DNA of 64,000 bases from Synechocystis salina LEGE 00031 (GCF_015207985.1 NZ_JADEVV010000004.1:55747-119746), one strand, 5' to 3'; numbered from the stretch's first letter, positions 51,874 to 60,391 are shown. Notes: generated by a model from the letters alone, not told the origin. Made by a program: numbers and translations.

Positions 51874-54420
51874 TCAAAGTGAATCAAGATTTTGTCGATG
51901 TTTTCTTTTGCGATTAATTGCTTCGTCACAAAGAATTTTATTATACCAATCTTTATAAGAGCAAAATCCACAATAATTATCATTAGTCCCAGGACAGATT
52001 AATTTTTTACAAACAGAACATGTCCGTTCTCTACCTAAAATTAAAGGGGATTTTCCACAAGCACCCTTCCCTTCTATTTCTCCTCCACAGTAAGCTAATA
52101 TTGTTGTTTCTTTCAAGTCTGAATCAGAACATTTTCCAGAAAGAAGACCTTTTCCATTAAATTTGAAAATTTTAAAATCTGATAAACGAGCTTCTTGACG
52201 ATTATTCCATACAATATCTAGTGTTTGGCAAAAGTCATTAATTATGCCTAAAGGATCGTATATTTTTATAGGATTATTTCGATCTCCTAGCAAACATGAA
52301 ATTTTCGCTGGGTTATAATTGTTTTCAGAAGAAGAAAGCATCATCAAAAAATGTTTAAGAATTGACAAATAAACTTGGGGCAATTTCAATAAACTATTAT
52401 CTTGACGATATAGTAATTTCAAAAATTGTCTTGCCCACAAAGGAATTCTTTTCTGCCATGTTAAAGGAATACCCTTATTGGCATAGATAAACAATGAAAT
52501 ACAAGTATAGAGGCTTTTATTAAGAATTTTTATATCTTCATAAGAAGGAATTTTATCATCTAGTAAGTTTTTTAACTTATTAGCAGTATTAATTTGTTCT
52601 TTGTAAAATTTAGCATTGTAATCAAAAAGCCAAGGCGCTAAATAACTTTTAGGATCAAATCCTCTTGTCATATCTAATCTAACAACACTGTCACTAAAAG
52701 TTTTAGTAAGACTTTGTAATTGAGAATAATTTAATTCTCCTAAGTATTTAGGGTTGTCTATGCGAAAATTGGCACCATTATTATTCATAAATTTTAATTG
52801 AAGATAGGGAGATAAAACTCCTGCAATCACAACATTTTGACCTCGTTCCTCCTTAAATTTAGGAATACAAAATTCCGAATAAACGCTGGAGTTAACATTC
52901 TGGCGAGCGTTTTTTACATCAATCAATATTTGTGAATTACCGTCATCAATAAAAATATCGGCTTGTCGCCAAAGCTCGCTTTTACTATCTATTTGATGGG
53001 CAGCAATATCTTCTACGTTAGATCCTAAATTTTGATAGAAATATTGAACTAATTTTTCTGCTCCTCTAGCAGAGAGCATTTTAGCTTTCATAAAGTCACT
53101 ATTTGTACTATTTCCCCATTTTTTTGCTAATTCTTGATCATTGTTATCAAAATTATATAGCTCTTTATAATTTTTACTAATATATTGACTGTAGGGATAG
53201 CTAGAATTTTTGAATTCTTCTACCAGAGCAAAAAATTCAGCATATTTTTTCCTAATCACTTTCTGCTTATATTCTAGGGGGGCAATATCCCAGAGGTAGC
53301 CATGATATTCTAAGCTATTTTCTAGATAAGAAATTGTACGCCAAATAAGAGCTTGCTCTGATTCAGAACAGTTAGATAAAAATTCGATCAAATCTCGGAT
53401 TGTACTTTGATGTAACGATTGATTATTCAGCTCTAAGATTTGTTTAATAATTTTCAAATACTGACTAAAATTATACTCTCTTAAATAAGAATGTAAGATT
53501 TGACTTTCCAGAAATACTTTTTTATTATACTTAAATGACTTATCAAGAAATTCTTTAATCTTGCTCTGTTCTAAAATCGCTATTTTATCCACAATGAATT
53601 TAATAGCATCTTGGGTTTCAACATTACTCAAATAAAATTGAAGAAGCTCAAAAATAACACTAGACTCATCTGAAAAATGAATTATATCTACAAACTCTGC
53701 CCATAGCTTACTTTGAGTGTCTTCATCAAAAGACCATAAATTCTTTTCAATCAACTGAGTATATCTTGCAAGACTTAACTCTTTAAGTTTTTGTCGAAGC
53801 TCATCAGAAATCAGAAAGAGGTGTTGATAATCTGTATAAATCAACGTAAAAATCTCTAAAGTTTCTTGGGTATTTAAAACATTGATTTTATTGAGAACAT
53901 ATTTAGCGGCATCTACATCAGTAACCATTGAGAAATAATGACTGATGAAATTTTTTACAACCTGGTAGTTAGTACTGTCACAAAATGCCCTAATGATTTC
54001 TTTAGGAATTTCATCACTATTTACTTTTTTTAAAATATTTACATCATCATCTTTTGTAAGAAATTGAACAATTTTCCCTTTATTAGATGTCTCTATTTTC
54101 TTTATAGTGTAATGAATATTATCTTGCGAAATAATTTCTGTTAGAGAAACGAAAAAACCAAATTTAGAAATGGATTTAACATTAACCGCTTTTTTCTTTA
54201 ATTTTTTTCCTTCTCTGAAATCTTGAATATCAAATTCAACAGGATATCCCTTCCCTTTTTTCCTATCTTTTTTAAAGATATCTTGTAATTCAACAGGAAC
54301 ATCGTCTCTAAAAACTTTTACGTCTTCTTCTTGATTATCAACAGAAATATAACCAAAGTCATTGACTTGGCCTGTCTTACCATTTTTTCCACCAAACCAT
54401 AGGATTTTACCAGTAGCCAT
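51874..54420 (-). CDS. Large cold-shock-like / PD-(D/E)XK nuclease-like / zinc-ribbon protein
   Basis: This 848-residue protein is of unrecognised overall family. Residues 1-45 resemble a cold-shock fold (TGKILWFGGKNGKTGQ...DFGYIS...VKVFRDDV). Residues 100-440 are a Glu/Lys-rich helical repeat region. Residues 452-540 match a PD-(D/E)XK nuclease: Glu455 in ARGAEKLVQYF, Asp488 in RQADIF, and the D-V-K triad at 501-503 in ILIDVKNARQ. The C-terminus has cysteines 778, 788, 801, 804, 809, 817 and 820, a probable zinc ribbon (CSVCKKLICPG, CGFC). A nucleic-acid-cleaving defence or restriction-like enzyme is inferred. AT-rich, HIP1-free and surrounded by broken defence genes. Confidence 0.75.
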   Translation of the reverse strand: MATGKILWFGGKNGKTGQVNDFGYISVDNQEEDVKVFRDDVPVELQDIFKKDRKKGKGYPVEFDIQDFREGKKLKKKAVNVKSISKFGFFVSLTEIISQDNIHYTIKKIETSNKGKIVQFLTKDDDVNILKKVNSDEIPKEIIRAFCDSTNYQVVKNFISHYFSMVTDVDAAKYVLNKINVLNTQETLEIFTLIYTDYQHLFLISDELRQKLKELSLARYTQLIEKNLWSFDEDTQSKLWAEFVDIIHFSDESSVIFELLQFYLSNVETQDAIKFIVDKIAILEQSKIKEFLDKSFKYNKKVFLESQILHSYLREYNFSQYLKIIKQILELNNQSLHQSTIRDLIEFLSNCSESEQALIWRTISYLENSLEYHGYLWDIAPLEYKQKVIRKKYAEFFALVEEFKNSSYPYSQYISKNYKELYNFDNNDQELAKKWGNSTNSDFMKAKMLSARGAEKLVQYFYQNLGSNVEDIAAHQIDSKSELWRQADIFIDDGNSQILIDVKNARQNVNSSVYSEFCIPKFKEERGQNVVIAGVLSPYLQLKFMNNNGANFRIDNPKYLGELNYSQLQSLTKTFSDSVVRLDMTRGFDPKSYLAPWLFDYNAKFYKEQINTANKLKNLLDDKIPSYEDIKILNKSLYTCISLFIYANKGIPLTWQKRIPLWARQFLKLLYRQDNSLLKLPQVYLSILKHFLMMLSSSENNYNPAKISCLLGDRNNPIKIYDPLGIINDFCQTLDIVWNNRQEARLSDFKIFKFNGKGLLSGKCSDSDLKETTILAYCGGEIEGKGACGKSPLILGRERTCSVCKKLICPGTNDNYCGFCSYKDWYNKILCDEAINRKRKHRQNLDSL

Positions 54421-54442
54421 TAATCAATCCTCCCTATTATTG

Positions 54443-54820
54443 CTATAATTCGGCTGACCTTTGCAAAGTTTCCCCATCAATCACATAGCGAGTTACTTGC
54501 TTGACCTCCTTACCCAAATTACGAGCCAAATTTTGAATGGTAATCAACTTAAGATTCCCAGTATTACAGCTCTAAACTACGTAAAGCTAATAGGACTCTG
54601 TCAATTGTTTAGTCCTCTGCCATTCATTCTTCGTTAGGGAAACCGACTTCCCCACCGAGGACTGCCTTTTCACCTCAATCCGTCTGACAAGGTTTATCTG
54701 AGATGCATTATCCATTGGGCTCACACTGCGAATATCAAAGTCGCTGCCGTCCTGCAACTTTCACATCATCCGGTATCCAGCCCCGCTGTCGCTCGTAGTC
54801 CATCACATACGCTATGCCCG
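54443..54820 (-). pseudogene. Remnant of DUF3883-domain protein
   Basis: Two minus-strand frames joined by a frameshift read YVMDYERQRGWIPDDV, then FDIRSVSP, RRIEVKRQSS, SVSLTKNEWQRTKQLTESY, LYVV and IQNLARNLGKEVKQVTRYVI, ending TAG at 54443-54445. This is the DUF3883 domain found at the end of helicases and restriction-like proteins. Besides the frameshift, a TAG stands where the family has Trp before LYVV and another follows. No helicase motifs remain upstream. Confidence 0.8.
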
Positions 54821-54840
54821 ATCGCCGGCTCATCAAGGCA

Positions 54841-54948
54841 TTCTGCCAGAAAGACTGCGCCAAAGCCCCCAGTGTCTAGCAAGGTCTGTAGGACATAGCT
54901 TCTGTCCAGACATTTTCCTTCTAAACTCTTCCAGGACGACAAAAACAT
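54841..54948 (-). pseudogene. Fragment of a serine/threonine kinase N-terminus
   Basis: The minus-strand frame reads SYVLQTLLDTGGFGAVFLAE, the glycine-rich ATP loop of cyanobacterial Ser/Thr kinases with Asp replacing the first Gly. Nothing of the kinase core follows; the frame runs into the DUF3883 remnant. A leftover of deletion or recombination. Confidence 0.6.
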
Positions 54949-55002
54949 AGGCTTTCACAGAAAACAGGCAAAGGTACTAAACAAACCATGCCCTCCTGGG
55001 AA

Positions 55003-55162
55003 CCATCATAGGTTCACTCACCAAAGGCGAATATAAAGATTAGTAAAGAAAATTTACGTCTAACTCCAACAGACTATCGGGACGACTGACCGACTAACAT
55101 GGTTGTCTCTCGATCCAAATTAGCTAATGCCTCTTGGATTAAATCAACTTCCCGTGCTTCAA
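55003..55162. repeat. Direct repeat, left copy (YgiT-type gene end)
   Basis: This segment matches 55392-55571, apart from a roughly 20-bp extra segment there. It covers the last 30 codons of the YgiT-type gene and the following 70 bases. The pair marks a tandem duplication of a toxin-antitoxin unit followed by decay of one copy. Confidence 0.8.
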
Positions 55163-55292
55163 ACAAAACCTCACCGCACTGGTCGCAAACCCAGGCAGGA
55201 ATATTGTCCCAAGACACACGGTAACCATTTCGTTCAACAAAAAAAGGTGCAGTTCCCCGCCGCATTTTGGCTCTACAACACCAGCATTTCAT
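55074..55292 (-). CDS. YgiT-type zinc-finger antitoxin-like protein
   Basis: This 72-residue protein has a two-CxxC zinc finger (MKCWCCRAKM and VCDQCGEVLF) and a short helical tail (REVDLIQEALANLDRETTML). This is the YgiT/MqsA N-terminal-type fold, common in cyanobacterial antitoxins that lie beside a small toxin. Translation begins at ATG 55290-55292 with AAGGAGG about eight bases upstream. The expected toxin upstream is missing: only a short frame ending IYDGRQEAIAICCIMPNSY (about 55330-55420) remains. So this is an orphan or decayed pair. Confidence 0.75.
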   Translation of the reverse strand: MKCWCCRAKMRRGTAPFFVERNGYRVSWDNIPAWVCDQCGEVLFEAREVDLIQEALANLDRETTMLVGQSSR

Positions 55293-55391
55293 TGTTGAAT
55301 CCTCCTTCTTAATCCATCACTTATATTCAAGAACAGAGACCATCAGTAGGAGTTAGGCATGATGCAACATATAGCTATGGCTTCTTGACGG

Positions 55392-55571
55392 CCATCATAG
55401 ATTCGCTGGCCAAATGCAAATATAAAGATTAGTAAAGAAAATTTACGCCTAACTCCAACCTAACTCCAACATCAATTCCAAGACTATCGGGACGACTGGC
55501 CGACTAACATGGTTGTCTCCCGATCCAAACCCACCAATGCTGATTGGCTTAGGTCAACCTCCCGTGTTCAA
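55392..55571. repeat. Direct repeat, right copy
   Basis: This is the partner of 55003-55162. It includes the remnant of a second YgiT-type gene and the toxin-like tail to its left, and stops one base before the hepT stop codon at 55573-55575. Confidence 0.8.
55484..55571 (-). pseudogene. Remnant of a second YgiT-type antitoxin gene
   Basis: Only the tail survives: REVDL-SQSALVGLDRETTM and LVGQSSR, parallel to the intact gene at 55074-55292, ending TAG at 55484-55486. A one-base deletion near 55567 breaks the frame. The zinc finger is gone, replaced by the end of hepT. Confidence 0.75.
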
Positions 55572-55572
55572 T

Positions 55573-55932
55573 TTAGCAATTATCGATTTCTGTCTGAATT
55601 GTTTCAAGCTGGGATAACAATTTGGGAATATTGTCCCGAATAATGCTCCAGACGGTGTCGTTATCAATGCCCAAATAACCGTGAATAAGACGATTGCGGG
55701 TGGCAATGATCTGTCGCCAGGGGACCTCTGGGTGTGTGGCTTGTATCTCGTTAGGAATATGGGTGGCCGCCTCGCCAATTAGTTCTAGATTTCGTAGAGT
55801 AGCATCATAGTTCATTTCACTGGCGATAAAGGTTTCCTGGTCTATTTCTGTGGTGTAGGCCAGCACCTTTCTAGCAAAGCAAATCATGTCATCAATGTAG
55901 AAATGCCATTCCCGGTTAGGAAATTTAGACAT
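55573..55932 (-). CDS. hepT: HepT-like toxin (DUF86)
   Basis: This 119-residue HEPN-family protein has the catalytic motif RNRLIHGY (R-x4-H) at about residues 83-90, with the family helix LRNLELIGEAATHIPNEIQ before it. HepT toxins are RNases, controlled by MntA, which in known systems AMPylates a tyrosine near the HEPN motif; a Tyr follows the histidine here (HGY). The gene overlaps mntA by eight bases. Its stop lies next to the YgiT remnant, so the 3' flank is rearranged. Family call is strong. Confidence 0.88.
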   Translation of the reverse strand: MSKFPNREWHFYIDDMICFARKVLAYTTEIDQETFIASEMNYDATLRNLELIGEAATHIPNEIQATHPEVPWRQIIATRNRLIHGYLGIDNDTVWSIIRDNIPKLLSQLETIQTEIDNC

Positions 55933-56215
55933 CTATTTTTTCCTGTTCGATGTAGGGGCGTAATTCTGGTCTGAGGGCCTTTTCTGTTACCAAGTCCACG
56001 GCACAACCTAATAAGTCTTCTAGATAAAACTGGACTCCGAAATACCGGTGGGATGTGGCAGGCCCATCAAAGCTGACGAGAATATCTACATCACTGTGGA
56101 GACCAGCTTCATCCCTTGCAGTGGAACCAAACAGTGCCAACTGGGTAACACCAAAACGAGATTGTAAATCTGGCTTACTTTGATTCAGTAATTGCAGGAC
56201 AGATTGGCGTTTCAT
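55925..56215 (-). CDS. mntA: MntA-like minimal nucleotidyltransferase antitoxin
   Basis: This 96-residue nucleotidyltransferase has the active-site signature LFGSTARDEAGLHSDVDILV, with G-S and D-x-D for metal and ATP binding. It is the antitoxin of the HepT/MntA type VII-like system, in which it AMPylates HepT. It precedes hepT and overlaps it, the usual order. The HTH-like start (MKRQSVLQLLNQSKPDLQ) is typical. The spacer to pepA is 30 bases. Confidence 0.88.
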   Translation of the reverse strand: MKRQSVLQLLNQSKPDLQSRFGVTQLALFGSTARDEAGLHSDVDILVSFDGPATSHRYFGVQFYLEDLLGCAVDLVTEKALRPELRPYIEQEKIDV

Positions 56216-56245
56216 TGTACATAGATAACTTGACCCACTGAGGGA

Positions 56246-57724
56246 CTATTCCACTAATCCCAATACCCATTGCACCAGGGTCCGCACCGGATAACCCGTG
56301 GCACCGGCATTATGTACCCCATTTTGTTTATCCGTCCATACCGGGCCCGCAATGTCCAAATGGGCCCAGGGGGTTTCCTTGATGAACTGTTGCAAAAATA
56401 GCGCCGCCGTAATGGAACCACCAGCCCGAGGCCCCGTATTTTTCATATCAGCAATGGGGGATTTGAGACCTTCAAAATATTTGGCTTCCATGGGCATTTG
56501 CCAGAACTTTTCCCCCGCCTTATCCGCCGCCGTTTTCAGTTGATCGGCCAACTCTTGGTTGGGACTCCACAGACCGCCAATGTCATCCCCCAGGGCCACA
56601 ATGCAAGCCCCGGTTAAGGTGGCCAGATCAACGATCGCCTCTACGCCTAATTTTTCTGCAAATACCAGGGCATCGGCCAGGGTGAGACGACCTTCCGCAT
56701 CGGTGTTATTCACCTCAATGGTTTTGCCGTTGGACGCAGTGAGAATATCCCCTGGGTGCATCGCCTTACCGCTGATCATATTTTCCGTGGCCGCACAGAT
56801 GAAATGTACTTCCACATTGGGCTTTAACTGGGCGATCGCCTTGGCCGCCCCCAGGGTAGCACCGCCGCCCCCCATATCCATTTTCATCGTTTCAATACCA
56901 CTGCCGGCCCCTTTAATGTTCAAGCCGCCAGAGTCAAAGGTCAGACTTTTCCCGACAATGGCCAGCTTTTTAGTCGGGTTAGCAGGGCGATAGGTGAGGT
57001 GGATAAATTGGGGCGGTAAATCGGAGGCTTTTGCTACCCCCAGAAATGCCCCCATGCCCAGGGCTTCGCATTCCGACTGCCCCAGCACTTCCAACTCCAA
57101 GCCATAGGTTTGGGCTAACTCCGTGGCAATTGTCGTAAAGGTAAGGGGGGTGACTTCATTGGCCGGCGCCGCCACCATTTCCCGGGCCAGAATGACCCCA
57201 GAGACAATTTTTTCCGCCTTGCTAATGGCCGTTGCCTGCTCCCCTAGCCCTAACAATTCCACTGTGGTGAGCTTAATTTCCTTATCTTCAGGATCGGATT
57301 TGAAACGATTGTCCTGATGCAGAGCCAACAAAATTCCTTCCGTTAAAATAGCCGCTGTGGCCGCTGGATCATGCTCCCGTTGGGGCAAACTAATCCCCAG
57401 GGTTTTAACCTTTTCCGTCTTTGCTAACCGGGCGATCGCCGCCGCCCCATCTGCTAAAACCTGGCTGTTAAATTTTTCGATTTCCCCCAGTCCCACCAGG
57501 ATTAGCTTTTTAACTGGGGTTTTACTGCCCACCCGGGCCACTAACTTTTGTCCCGCTTTACCTTTGAACTCCTTTTCCTCTATTAATTCCCGCAACACTC
57601 CCTCCAGGCGATCGTCCAATTGGGCCAGATCACCGCTGATTTCCGTCGCATTTTCAAAAAATCCTAGGGCCAGGGCATCCCCCTGCCAAGTCAAAGCTGT
57701 GTAGTCGGTTCCACGGATCTGCAT
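56246..57724 (-). CDS. pepA: Leucyl aminopeptidase (M17)
   Basis: This 492-residue cytosolic aminopeptidase removes N-terminal residues, preferentially leucine, in protein turnover. Catalytic and metal motifs are [13 protein letters not shown] (Lys and Asp), MKMDMGGG, and [14 protein letters not shown], the M17 signature. Length and motif order are as for PepA, a hexamer with two zinc or manganese ions per subunit. The start is the ATG at 57722-57724; a GTG directly before it is an alternative. The MntA/HepT unit follows 30 bases downstream on the same strand and may share transcription. Confidence 0.94.
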   Translation of the reverse strand: MQIRGTDYTALTWQGDALALGFFENATEISGDLAQLDDRLEGVLRELIEEKEFKGKAGQKLVARVGSKTPVKKLILVGLGEIEKFNSQVLADGAAAIARLAKTEKVKTLGISLPQREHDPAATAAILTEGILLALHQDNRFKSDPEDKEIKLTTVELLGLGEQATAISKAEKIVSGVILAREMVAAPANEVTPLTFTTIATELAQTYGLELEVLGQSECEALGMGAFLGVAKASDLPPQFIHLTYRPANPTKKLAIVGKSLTFDSGGLNIKGAGSGIETMKMDMGGGGATLGAAKAIAQLKPNVEVHFICAATENMISGKAMHPGDILTASNGKTIEVNNTDAEGRLTLADALVFAEKLGVEAIVDLATLTGACIVALGDDIGGLWSPNQELADQLKTAADKAGEKFWQMPMEAKYFEGLKSPIADMKNTGPRAGGSITAALFLQQFIKETPWAHLDIAGPVWTDKQNGVHNAGATGYPVRTLVQWVLGLVE

Positions 57725-57881
57725 CACTGTTTGTTTCTCTGTTGAGGGATTGTCCGCCCTCTATTTTGCCACACTCCCATAACGGCTGGCGATCGGGGTA
57801 GTCAATACCACGGCGAGGGGATTTAACCAAAGAGCTTGTCAAGGGTGATACTTCTTGGTATGTTGTTAATGCACTAAAAAA

Positions 57882-57954
57882 GCCGGGATAGCTCAGTTGG
57901 TAGAGCAGTGGACTGAAAATCCTCGTGTCGGCGGTTCAAGTCCGCCTCCTGGCA
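57882..57954 (+). tRNA. trnF: tRNA-Phe (GAA anticodon)
   Basis: A complete 73-base cloverleaf: acceptor GCCGGGA pairs with TCCTGGC through one G-U pair, discriminator A, D-arm GCTCAGTTGGTAGAGC, anticodon loop CTGAAAA with GAA, T-arm GGCGGTTCAAGTCCGCC. CCA is not encoded. The phage-like block begins about 100 bases downstream, so this tRNA may be an integration site. Confidence 0.97.
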
Positions 57955-57970
57955 TATCAAAACCCCTTAT

Positions 57971-58000
57971 ATGGTGGGCGTTTCAGCCCCTAAACACCAT
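57971..58000. other. Hairpin and short repeats between tRNA-Phe and the phage-like block
   Basis: ATGGTG (57971) pairs with CACCAT (to 58000), and GGGC with GCCC inside. No T-run follows, so it is not a typical terminator. Just beyond, ACTGCCATAAA occurs twice (about 58035-58055). These could be an integrase core and arm sites, but no second copy lies in the window. Confidence 0.35.
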
Positions 58001-58056
58001 GGGTGGATTATGGCAAAACTGACATATGACATAAACTGCCATAAAACTGCCATAAA

Positions 58057-58251
58057 TTAGTCTTCCCTGCCATCACGGTAATGGGATTCAATGGCGGTTC
58101 CTAGTCCCCTGGCCCCCATTCCGGCCAAAAAATTGGCCATGCCCATCAAAGCTTCTGATCGCTCAATGGGTAAAAACACAGTGGCCACCGCTAAGACAAC
58201 CCCAATGCCAATCATGGCCAGACTGGCCCATTCTGGATCTAAATCTCTCAC
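58057..58251 (-). CDS. Small membrane protein, possible holin
   Basis: This 64-residue protein has a strong hydrophobic helix (SLAMIGIGVVLAVATVFLPI) and a second moderately hydrophobic segment (MGMANFLAGMGARGLGTA). Its start overlaps the endolysin stop by four bases, so it is the last gene of a coupled three-gene lysis-like cassette. Size and position fit a holin or antiholin; no family was recognised. Confidence 0.6.
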   Translation of the reverse strand: MRDLDPEWASLAMIGIGVVLAVATVFLPIERSEALMGMANFLAGMGARGLGTAIESHYRDGRED

Positions 58252-58994
58252 AGGTATTGCCTCGCTAATTGGGCGATCGCCCCAGCCCTGTCCATACCGT
58301 TCACCACCCGACGGGCATTATAGAAATCCGATTTAGTGGCGTTAACAAACTCTGGCAAACTGCGGCCGGTGAATTTGCCGTGTCTCATTCCATGAACCAG
58401 GATGAACAACGCAACATTAGGTTCACATGCCAGCTCTGGTTTATTGACCAAATCGATACCCAGGATTTTTCCATAGCGGGCATAGTTGCTTTTCCAGGTG
58501 AGCTGTACAAATCCTCTGCCGTAGTAAGTTTTGCCGGTCTGGGGGTCGGGCCTGCCGTAGCTCCTTCCTTTGCCCTTGCCGTACTCCTCCAAAGGGCGAA
58601 AAGTTGAAGCTGTTTCATGCTGAGTAGTTGCCAGGACATAAGCTTGTTGGTTGCGGTGGATAAGCCCGTGCTGGTTACATTCCCAGCGAATAGCGTCAAT
58701 AACGCCTTGTTTAGTGCTGAAATCGTGGTATCTGCCCTCTTCTTGCTTTTTAACCGCCGCTTTCAGGGCTGAATAACTGCTGGGGCCAATCAAATCAATT
58801 TGGTCGGGGTCGTGAAGATGCACCGATTCTTTAAACTGTGCCCAAGCTTCTATCGTCCGTGGGCCCAGATCTCCATCCAACGGCCCTGGGGAAAATTTTG
58901 CCGCCAATAGCCATTTCTGTAATTGGAGCAAATCTGATTGGGTTAGCTTGTCCAGGCTGACGGGGTGAACCACCGGGAAAATGGAGTTAATCAT
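58248..58994 (-). CDS. Endolysin: peptidoglycan-binding domain plus GH19-like lysozyme
   Basis: This is a 248-residue protein. The first 75 residues form a peptidoglycan-binding domain (LQKWLLAAKFSPGPLDGDLG, RTIEAWAQFK). The rest is a glycoside-hydrolase 19-type lysozyme: catalytic Glu in TTQHETASTFRPL, then GKTYYGRGFVQLTWKSNYAR, the substrate-cleft signature of GH19 phage lysins. No signal peptide, so release would need a holin. It overlaps both neighbours by four bases (58991-58994 and 58248-58251). Phage endolysin is the best call; a cellular autolysin is less likely given the flanking genes. Confidence 0.85.
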   Translation of the reverse strand: MINSIFPVVHPVSLDKLTQSDLLQLQKWLLAAKFSPGPLDGDLGPRTIEAWAQFKESVHLHDPDQIDLIGPSSYSALKAAVKKQEEGRYHDFSTKQGVIDAIRWECNQHGLIHRNQQAYVLATTQHETASTFRPLEEYGKGKGRSYGRPDPQTGKTYYGRGFVQLTWKSNYARYGKILGIDLVNKPELACEPNVALFILVHGMRHGKFTGRSLPEFVNATKSDFYNARRVVNGMDRAGAIAQLARQYL

Positions 58995-59206
58995 TTAACG
59001 TTTTGTTTCACCTCCGCCATATCCTCTAAAAGGCTTTGGAGCTTGACTTCTACCGTAGTCTGTCTCTGCTCGTACGCCCTGGTGAGGTTATTGATCTGAA
59101 TACTGAAGCCGATTACCCCAATTACGACGGTGACCACAGTGGCGATCAACGAAGTCTTGACCCACTCATCGCTTTGGCGGTGGTGTTCTTGCTGTTTTTC
59201 ATCCAT
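58991..59206 (-). CDS. Small membrane protein with coiled coil (holin/spanin-like)
   Basis: This 71-residue protein has a charged N-terminus (MDEKQQEHHRQSDEWVKT), one transmembrane helix (SLIATVVTVVIGVIGFSI) and a C-terminal coiled coil (QTTVEVKLQSLLEDMAEV). XhlA-type hemolysin/holin and spanin subunits have this architecture. It precedes the endolysin with a four-base overlap. Role inferred from layout. Confidence 0.65.
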   Translation of the reverse strand: MDEKQQEHHRQSDEWVKTSLIATVVTVVIGVIGFSIQINNLTRAYEQRQTTVEVKLQSLLEDMAEVKQNVK

Positions 59207-59208
59207 GG

Positions 59209-59991
59209 CTAGGTCGTGGCGATGTTTACTTCAAAGGTTTGAGTGTCAGGATTAACCAAAACTTCGTACTCAATGGAATAGGTTTCTCTAATTAATCGGA
59301 GAAAAGGCAGATCAGAACTGGTTATTCCTGCGGTGGGATTCCCAGCGTCGTAATATTCCTGGGGAACGCTTAGTCCCGTCGGTCTAACTGCCAAAGGATC
59401 TGTTCTTCTGGTTATGGCACTGGCGGTGGAAGCGGTTCTAATCCCAATGCGATGGATTAGAAACACAATCAAAGCGGCTACCCATTCCCGGGCATCGTCA
59501 GAAACAGTGCTGGGAACAGTCCCCCCATAGCTGGTGATTACACTATTGGGAATAATCACCCCAGGATTAGCAACTGCTCCTTCACTGGCTACTAAGGAGG
59601 ATGCTGGCCAAATATCTTCAAAGGTAATTTTCCCAACCCCCAAATTACTCCCAAAGGTAGGAGCAGGGGGAAGCTGAACAGAGCCATTCCGAATATCCAG
59701 CATTCGCAGTATTCCAAAGGTCACCCCCTCGGTAAATTTATTAATTCCAACCCCAAAAGGTTGAAGCTTAGTAGGTTCTGGAAAACCTAATGGGGTGGTT
59801 TGCATCATGGCTTCGTAAAGGGAATTTAGGAGGGCATAGGCAAGCTTGCCCTCTAAAATTGCCCCTGTATCAGATAATTCTGCCGATTCCAACCCAATCA
59901 AGTCATTGGCTCCAATCCAAAGCCCCGCCGGAACACCATTCCCAACCCCTGCTCCCACCGAATTGGGGAAAACTGAAAGGTAAGTAATCAT
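59209..59991 (-). CDS. Unknown phage-like protein (260 aa)
   Basis: This protein begins MITYLSVFPNSVGAGVGNGV. It is rich in Gly, Pro and beta-turn residues with one amphipathic stretch (AREWVAALIVFLIHRIGIRT) but no convincing membrane span or signal. The C-terminal 'FLRLIRETYSIEYEVLVNPD' looks like a beta-strand pair. No family recognised. It lies two bases upstream of the lysis cassette and follows the 112-residue gene after 61 bases. Position and composition suggest a virion structural protein, without proof. Confidence 0.5.
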   Translation of the reverse strand: MITYLSVFPNSVGAGVGNGVPAGLWIGANDLIGLESAELSDTGAILEGKLAYALLNSLYEAMMQTTPLGFPEPTKLQPFGVGINKFTEGVTFGILRMLDIRNGSVQLPPAPTFGSNLGVGKITFEDIWPASSLVASEGAVANPGVIIPNSVITSYGGTVPSTVSDDAREWVAALIVFLIHRIGIRTASTASAITRRTDPLAVRPTGLSVPQEYYDAGNPTAGITSSDLPFLRLIRETYSIEYEVLVNPDTQTFEVNIATT

Positions 59992-60052
59992 AAAAAGTTA
60001 GCTCTCCGTTTTTAGGGAAGGAATTAAAGCCATGGTGCTATTGGGGAGTTAA

Positions 60053-60391
60053 TTAGGCAGGTTCGGCCAGAACTTGATAGGTGCTGGTGGGAATTTGAAC
60101 AGCAATGGAAACGTTAAAGTCCACCCGGCGGGTGGTGTCTCCGGTGATGGCTTCCCCGCGAGTTACCTGCATCCGTGCCGACGGAGTGGGCAAGGTAGTG
60201 TAGTTCACATGGAGCGCACTAAGAAGGGAAAGCATAACTTCCCGCCCATCCCCCGTAGCCGGATCTGCTTCCATAGCGGTTAATCCTTCTAAAGCAGAAA
60301 GGGGAATTGCAATGCTTGGGGCGGTGGGGGTATCCGTGGTTTCAAGAAGTTCAAAACCGGGAAACAAATCAGTTGGTAACGGCTTAGCCAT
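60053..60391 (-). CDS. Unknown phage-like protein (112 aa)
   Basis: This 112-residue protein runs MAKPLPTDLFPGFELLETTD to TSTYQVLAEPA, with alternating hydrophobic beta-type stretches (VDFNVSIAVQIPTSTYQVL) and a helical centre (DGREVMLSLLSALHVNYTTL). No domain recognised. It overlaps the preceding 168-residue gene by eight bases, so expression is coupled. Possibly a small capsid, connector or adaptor protein; that is inference only. Confidence 0.5.
   Translation of the reverse strand: MAKPLPTDLFPGFELLETTDTPTAPSIAIPLSALEGLTAMEADPATGDGREVMLSLLSALHVNYTTLPTPSARMQVTRGEAITGDTTRRVDFNVSIAVQIPTSTYQVLAEPA

Noticed and set aside
57940..58056. A defined attL site after tRNA-Phe
   Set aside because: No duplicate of the tRNA 3' end occurs in the window and no integrase is visible, so a core cannot be defined.
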